5,173 nucleotides of DNA from Caldisericota bacterium (GTDB taxonomy: Bacteria; Caldisericota; Caldisericia; Cryosericales; Cryosericaceae): positions 1-5,173 of the forward strand of contig JAPLGJ010000126.1 in the NCBI GenBank assembly GCA_026390215.1, written 5' to 3'. Below the pieces are notes generated by a model, which made no database searches, was not told the DNA's origin, and saw only the letters and a program-made list of their open reading frames with translations. The translations under genes and the position numbers were made by a program. This document shows positions 4,897-5,173 of the stretch, in pieces; position 1 is the stretch's first letter; every line of letters begins with the position of its first letter.

Positions 4897-5173
4897 TGGA
4901 CGCGAACGAACAGGACTGCGTCTTCTGCCGCATCAGCCGGCATGAGGCGTCGGCCGAGTATGTCTACGAGGATGACACGGTCTTCGTCATCAAGGACCGG
5001 TTCCCGAAAGCGCCGATACACCTGCTCGTGATCCCTCGCAAGCACATCGCTCGCATCGATGCTCTCGGCATGGACGACAGCGGGCTGGTCGTCCACCTTT
5101 TCGAGGTCATTCGTCTCGTCACGGCCAAGTCCTGCCTCGAAGCAGGGTATCGCGTGATCATCAATTCGGGCGC
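4893..5173 (+). CDS. HIT-family (HinT-like) nucleotide hydrolase, N-terminal part, cut by window edge
   Basis: The frame opens at ATG 4893 (or the adjacent ATG 4896) and stays open to the window end, giving 93 full codons. HIT-family marks are the N-terminal zinc-type pair CVFCRI (Cys9/Cys12), VYEDDTVFVIKD (residues 24-35), and PIHLLVIPRKHI (41-52). The stretch YRVIINSG at the end leads into the HIT motif (H-x-H-x-H), which lies beyond the window, so the catalytic histidines cannot be checked. HinT-type proteins are purine nucleoside phosphoramidases; other HIT proteins are dinucleoside polyphosphate hydrolases. The start overlaps the mtaB stop (ATGA), and GGGAG (4879-4883) lies 9 nt upstream. 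An HIT gene next to mtaB is a common arrangement near dnaJ/prmA/rsmE clusters. Confidence 0.9.
   Translation, partial: MMDANEQDCVFCRISRHEASAEYVYEDDTVFVIKDRFPKAPIHLLVIPRKHIARIDALGMDDSGLVVHLFEVIRLVTAKSCLEAGYRVIINSG

Overview
This is a moderately GC-rich bacterial window, clearly above 50% GC by eye. It carries mostly housekeeping and small regulatory genes, with strong Shine-Dalgarno sites and several ATGA/GTGA stop-start overlaps. A QueT-type ECF transporter component and an hrcA/rsmE/mtaB/HIT block are combinations familiar from Firmicutes-like and some deep-branching thermophile-related lineages. The species cannot be fixed from this sequence. No phage, CRISPR or complete insertion sequence is visible.

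Left part, minus strand (1-933): a divergently transcribed operon reads leftwards. A LapA/DUF1049-like two-helix membrane protein (601-933) overlaps by ATGA a QueT-like queuosine-precursor transporter S component (159-604). That gene is broken by a frameshift, apparently with an internal deletion. It in turn overlaps by ATGA the start of a carbon-nitrogen hydrolase (1-162, cut by the window edge).

Centre, plus strand (934-1846): an 85-bp intergenic region holds two back-to-back promoters with overlapping -35 boxes. It also holds a near-perfect C4/G4 palindrome of the CsoR-family operator type, covering the -10 box, start site and ribosome binding site of a csoR-family gene (1020-1274). That gene is followed by a thioredoxin (1309-1644, active site WCAPC) and a strong hairpin terminator (1667-1709). 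The small repressor has unusual residues at the usual metal/thiol positions, so this csoR-trx pair is the most interesting regulatory unit here. The gap to hrcA contains two copies of a 16-bp repeat, 35 bp apart.

Right part, plus strand (1803-5173): a sigma-70-like promoter drives a tightly packed operon. It encodes HrcA (heat-shock repressor), a divergent RsmE (16S rRNA U1498 methyltransferase), MtaB (tRNA t6A37 methylthiotransferase) and a HIT-family nucleotide hydrolase, which runs off the end. This looks like the familiar hrcA-grpE-dnaK-dnaJ-prmA-rsmE-mtaB-hit neighbourhood with the chaperone genes and prmA missing, and no CIRCE operator is seen before hrcA.

The window is therefore largely ordinary. 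The points worth follow-up are the csoR operator architecture and its atypical sensor, the broken queT, the repeat pair, and the chaperone-less hrcA operon.
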